A DNA stretch of 7,146 bases from NCBI GenBank assembly GCA_937138955.1, contig CAKZPJ010000349.1, positions 1 to 7,146 of the forward strand, in the 5' to 3' direction. Shown here piece by piece: positions 5,169 through 7,146 of the stretch (positions within the stretch are counted from its first letter, which is position 1; each line of letters opens with the position of its first letter). Both the position numbers and the translations under genes were made by a program. The notes beneath the pieces are model-generated. The model was not told the origin of the DNA, ran no database searches, and saw only the letters and a list, made by a program, of their open reading frames with translations. The DNA is from an uncultured Flammeovirgaceae bacterium (GTDB lineage: Bacteria > Bacteroidota > Bacteroidia > Cytophagales > Cyclobacteriaceae).

Positions 5169-7127
5169 TTATGGTAGTAGAACTTGGTCTATTACATGGA
5201 CTACGCCGTTGGTAGCCAAAATATTTACTCCAACAATAGAAGCATCGGTACTATCCTCGCTTCCATCAGCAATGGTAAGGTTGTCAGCGTTGATGGTAAT
5301 GTCTCCACCTAACGTTTCCAATTCGCCATTGACCAAATCAGTTGAATAGAAGTCTTCACCGCTGGAAACATGCAGCAAAAGCACCACTTGTAGGGTTGCT
5401 GCATCTATCTCATTAATTCCACTCACGCCTAACACTTGATAAAGCGCTTCAAAAGCCGCATCAGTAGGGGCAAATACTGTGAAAGGAGAGATTGTACTAC
5501 CTCGCTTCTCATTCAGAATGCTTACTAGAGGAAGCAAGTCGTCATCGTTAGCACTCGCTTCTTCTACTTTGGTAAGAGCTGCTACCAGTTGAGTGAACTG
5601 AGGAGCATCACCTTGCGTAGCCGCTACGGCAATCTCAGTTACAGTTTGGCTGGCAGGAATCAATACGCCATCTACTACGTGTACTACACCATTGTCAGTA
5701 TTAATGTCGGCTTCAATCACCTCAATTTCACCGTTGATAAAGAACCCATCGTCTCCATTGTTACTCACATTAATCTCCCGGAACTTACCATCTACTTCTA
5801 AGCGAGAATGTGTTGCTGAAGCACCATCGTTGAAGTCAGCTACGGCTTTGCGTTGTCCACTTAAGTGGTACAGCAATATATCACCCAAGTTTTCAGCAGC
5901 AAGCAATTCTTCAGCACTGGCAAATCCATTGTCTTCTATGAATTGAGCAAAAGCATCATTGGTTGGTAAGAATAGTGTCCAGTTGATGCTAGGCTCGGTA
6001 ATTACCGTTACATCGGCGGCTTCTATCGCTGCTAAGAATGTGGTGAACCGACCCTCGGCATCAAATACCGCTGGTTGTAGCATAGTGCCGATAGCATCTA
6101 GAATAAACTTAGGCACCAGTACTTCATCAATTACGTGAACTACGCCGTTAGCTGCTTCTATATTTGCCAGATCAGCAATTACGTTAGTAGTATTATTAAT
6201 GACTACTCCACCATTCTTACTAATGTGGATACGGCTGCCCTCTAGTGTTCTTTCATCAGAACCTAACTCATCGGCTAACTTACCGCTACTTAAAATATGG
6301 TACTCTAGTACGCGACGTAGTACATAATCTGGCACATCTTCTAGTCCACCAAGCTGAACTCCTAAAGCATCAGATAGTGTAGCCAGCAAATCACCGAAAG
6401 CATCGTTAGTCGGGGCAAACACGGTGATGTCAGCATTAAAGTCAGCCGCGACATCTAGCAAGTCAGGAGTACGTTGTAGCGCAGCGACTAGTGTGCTTAA
6501 TGCTTCAGTATCAGCCGCAATCTGGGCAATAGTTGCCGGAGGAGCGAGTGATTCAGGTACCAGCACCCGATCAATCAAGTGAACAACACCATTAGCAGCC
6601 ATTACATCGGCAGTGGTCACGGTTACATTACCATTAATCACCACTCCGTCAGATTTATCAATAGATAAGCTTTCTTCGGATAGTGTCTCTTCCATCTCTC
6701 CTAAGTCATCAGCCACCTTAGCTGAACCCAGAATATGGTACTGCAAAATTTGCGTTAATACATCGTCAGGAATATCATCCAGACTATTAAAACGTGGGTC
6801 TTCTTCTAAAAGCGTAGCGAAAGCCTCGTCGCTCGGTGCAAATACGGTTAACATTGCTTCGGCATTGCCCGCGGCATCTAATAAATCAGGTACGCGCTCT
6901 AAAGCGGCTACTAAAATACTCAGACTTTCCGTTCCCACGGCAATTTCGGCAATAGTAGGCTCCGACGGGGGCATCAGCACTTGATCGATAAGATGCACCA
7001 CGCCGTTAGATGCCATGATATCAGCTGCTTCCACGTTTACTTCTCCGTTAAGGGTCACTTGCTCGCTAAGCGTTTCGGTTCCCTCAGTTTTTGTCACCAT
7101 AATTGACCCAACTACAGGCGGTATCAA
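5169..7127 (-). CDS. Multi-domain fasciclin (FAS1) protein, 5' end incomplete or broken
   Basis: This is an adhesion-type, presumably secreted or surface protein; FAS1 domains are known to mediate cell-cell or matrix contact. In the 652 codons shown there are four complete FAS1 domains at about 58-192, 199-339, 341-491 and 495-652. Each has an H1-like motif (VFAPSDEAF, VFAPTNDAF, LFLPTNDAF, VFAPTDAAF), a YH/LH box, and a closing NGVVH(L/V)(I/V)D.VL(M/V/I/L)P. Residues 1-54 are the tail of a fifth domain. The stop codon follows directly after the last VLLP, so there is no C-terminal sorting or anchor domain. TTG 7127 is only the first possible start codon and ATG 7100 is the first ATG; neither gives a signal peptide. 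An in-frame TAG at 7140-7142 blocks further extension. The true start is probably beyond the window, behind a frameshift. Confidence 0.85.
   Translation of the reverse strand: MIPPVVGSIMVTKTEGTETLSEQVTLNGEVNVEAADIMASNGVVHLIDQVLMPPSEPTIAEIAVGTESLSILVAALERVPDLLDAAGNAEAMLTVFAPSDEAFATLLEEDPRFNSLDDIPDDVLTQILQYHILGSAKVADDLGEMEETLSEESLSIDKSDGVVINGNVTVTTADVMAANGVVHLIDRVLVPESLAPPATIAQIAADTEALSTLVAALQRTPDLLDVAADFNADITVFAPTNDAFGDLLATLSDALGVQLGGLEDVPDYVLRRVLEYHILSSGKLADELGSDERTLEGSRIHISKNGGVVINNTTNVIADLANIEAANGVVHVIDEVLVPKFILDAIGTMLQPAVFDAEGRFTTFLAAIEAADVTVITEPSINWTLFLPTNDAFAQFIEDNGFASAEELLAAENLGDILLYHLSGQRKAVADFNDGASATHSRLEVDGKFREINVSNNGDDGFFINGEIEVIEADINTDNGVVHVVDGVLIPASQTVTEIAVAATQGDAPQFTQLVAALTKVEEASANDDDLLPLVSILNEKRGSTISPFTVFAPTDAAFEALYQVLGVSGINEIDAATLQVVLLLHVSSGEDFYSTDLVNGELETLGGDITINADNLTIADGSEDSTDASIVGVNILATNGVVHVIDQVLLP
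5172..6956 (-). repeat. Four tandem FAS1 domain repeats within the coding region
   Basis: The modules run (in transcription order) about 6956-6552, 6533-6111, 6107-5655 and 5645-5172. The first two are closest in protein sequence: TIAEIAVGTESLSILVAAL against TIAQIAADTEALSTLVAAL, then PDLLD in both. At DNA level they have clearly diverged. The third is the most altered, with LFLP in place of VFAP, and the fourth has an insert of about 20 residues before its VFAPTDAAF. Confidence 0.8.
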
Positions 7128-7146
7128 GACATTTATTGGCTATGTG

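Noticed and set aside
5589..6984. Plus-strand open frames opposite the FAS1 gene (about 70-123 codons)
   Set aside because: They lie antisense to strongly conserved FAS1 repeats. Their Ser-rich low-complexity products are mirror effects of the Asp/Ala/Glu-rich sense strand.

Overview
The window reads as a chromosomal stretch of a Bacteroidota bacterium, probably of the Cytophagales type. The reasons are the family mix: a LytS/LytT-like sensor/regulator pair, a multi-FAS1 secreted protein, an ABC1/AarF-type kinase, and a small protein family seen mainly in Bacteroidota and Firmicutes and usually labelled 'N-acetylglutamate synthase'. Base composition is moderate to AT-leaning and Shine-Dalgarno signals are sparse, which also fits. 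The genus cannot be fixed from the sequence alone.

Left part, plus strand: the C-terminal half of an AarF/ABC1 kinase-like protein enters from the left edge. After 11 bp it is followed by a secreted protein of unknown function that has no ATG start and carries a perfect 12-bp inverted repeat inside its signal-peptide codons.

Middle, minus strand: transcription would run from a small two-TM coiled-coil membrane protein into a HAD phosphatase (11-nt overlap), then after 12 nt into the small 'NAGS-like' protein. Next comes an apparently gene-free stretch (about 1290-1780) that I read as the decayed remains of a minimal nucleotidyltransferase (MNT) / HEPN gene pair. The MNT gene is full length but has a lost start codon (ATA), a G-to-V change in the GS motif and a nonsense codon. 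The HEPN gene keeps the classic ATGA overlap and its first ~20 codons, and the rest is gone. This is a fossil of a toxin-antitoxin-type module, and it is the most interesting item here.

Right part, minus strand: a membrane sensor histidine kinase of the LytS/YehU type and a LytTR response regulator, 2 nt apart, form a two-gene operon. Upstream of them a strong Rho-independent terminator closes a long gene for a protein with four complete FAS1 (fasciclin) domains plus the tail of a fifth. The 5' end of that gene lies at the window edge and looks broken: there is an in-frame stop and no signal peptide, and a one-base shift restores a FAS1-like C-terminal motif.

Nothing in the window points to an intact novel defence or mobile system. 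There are no tRNA, rRNA, CRISPR or insertion-sequence features that I can support.
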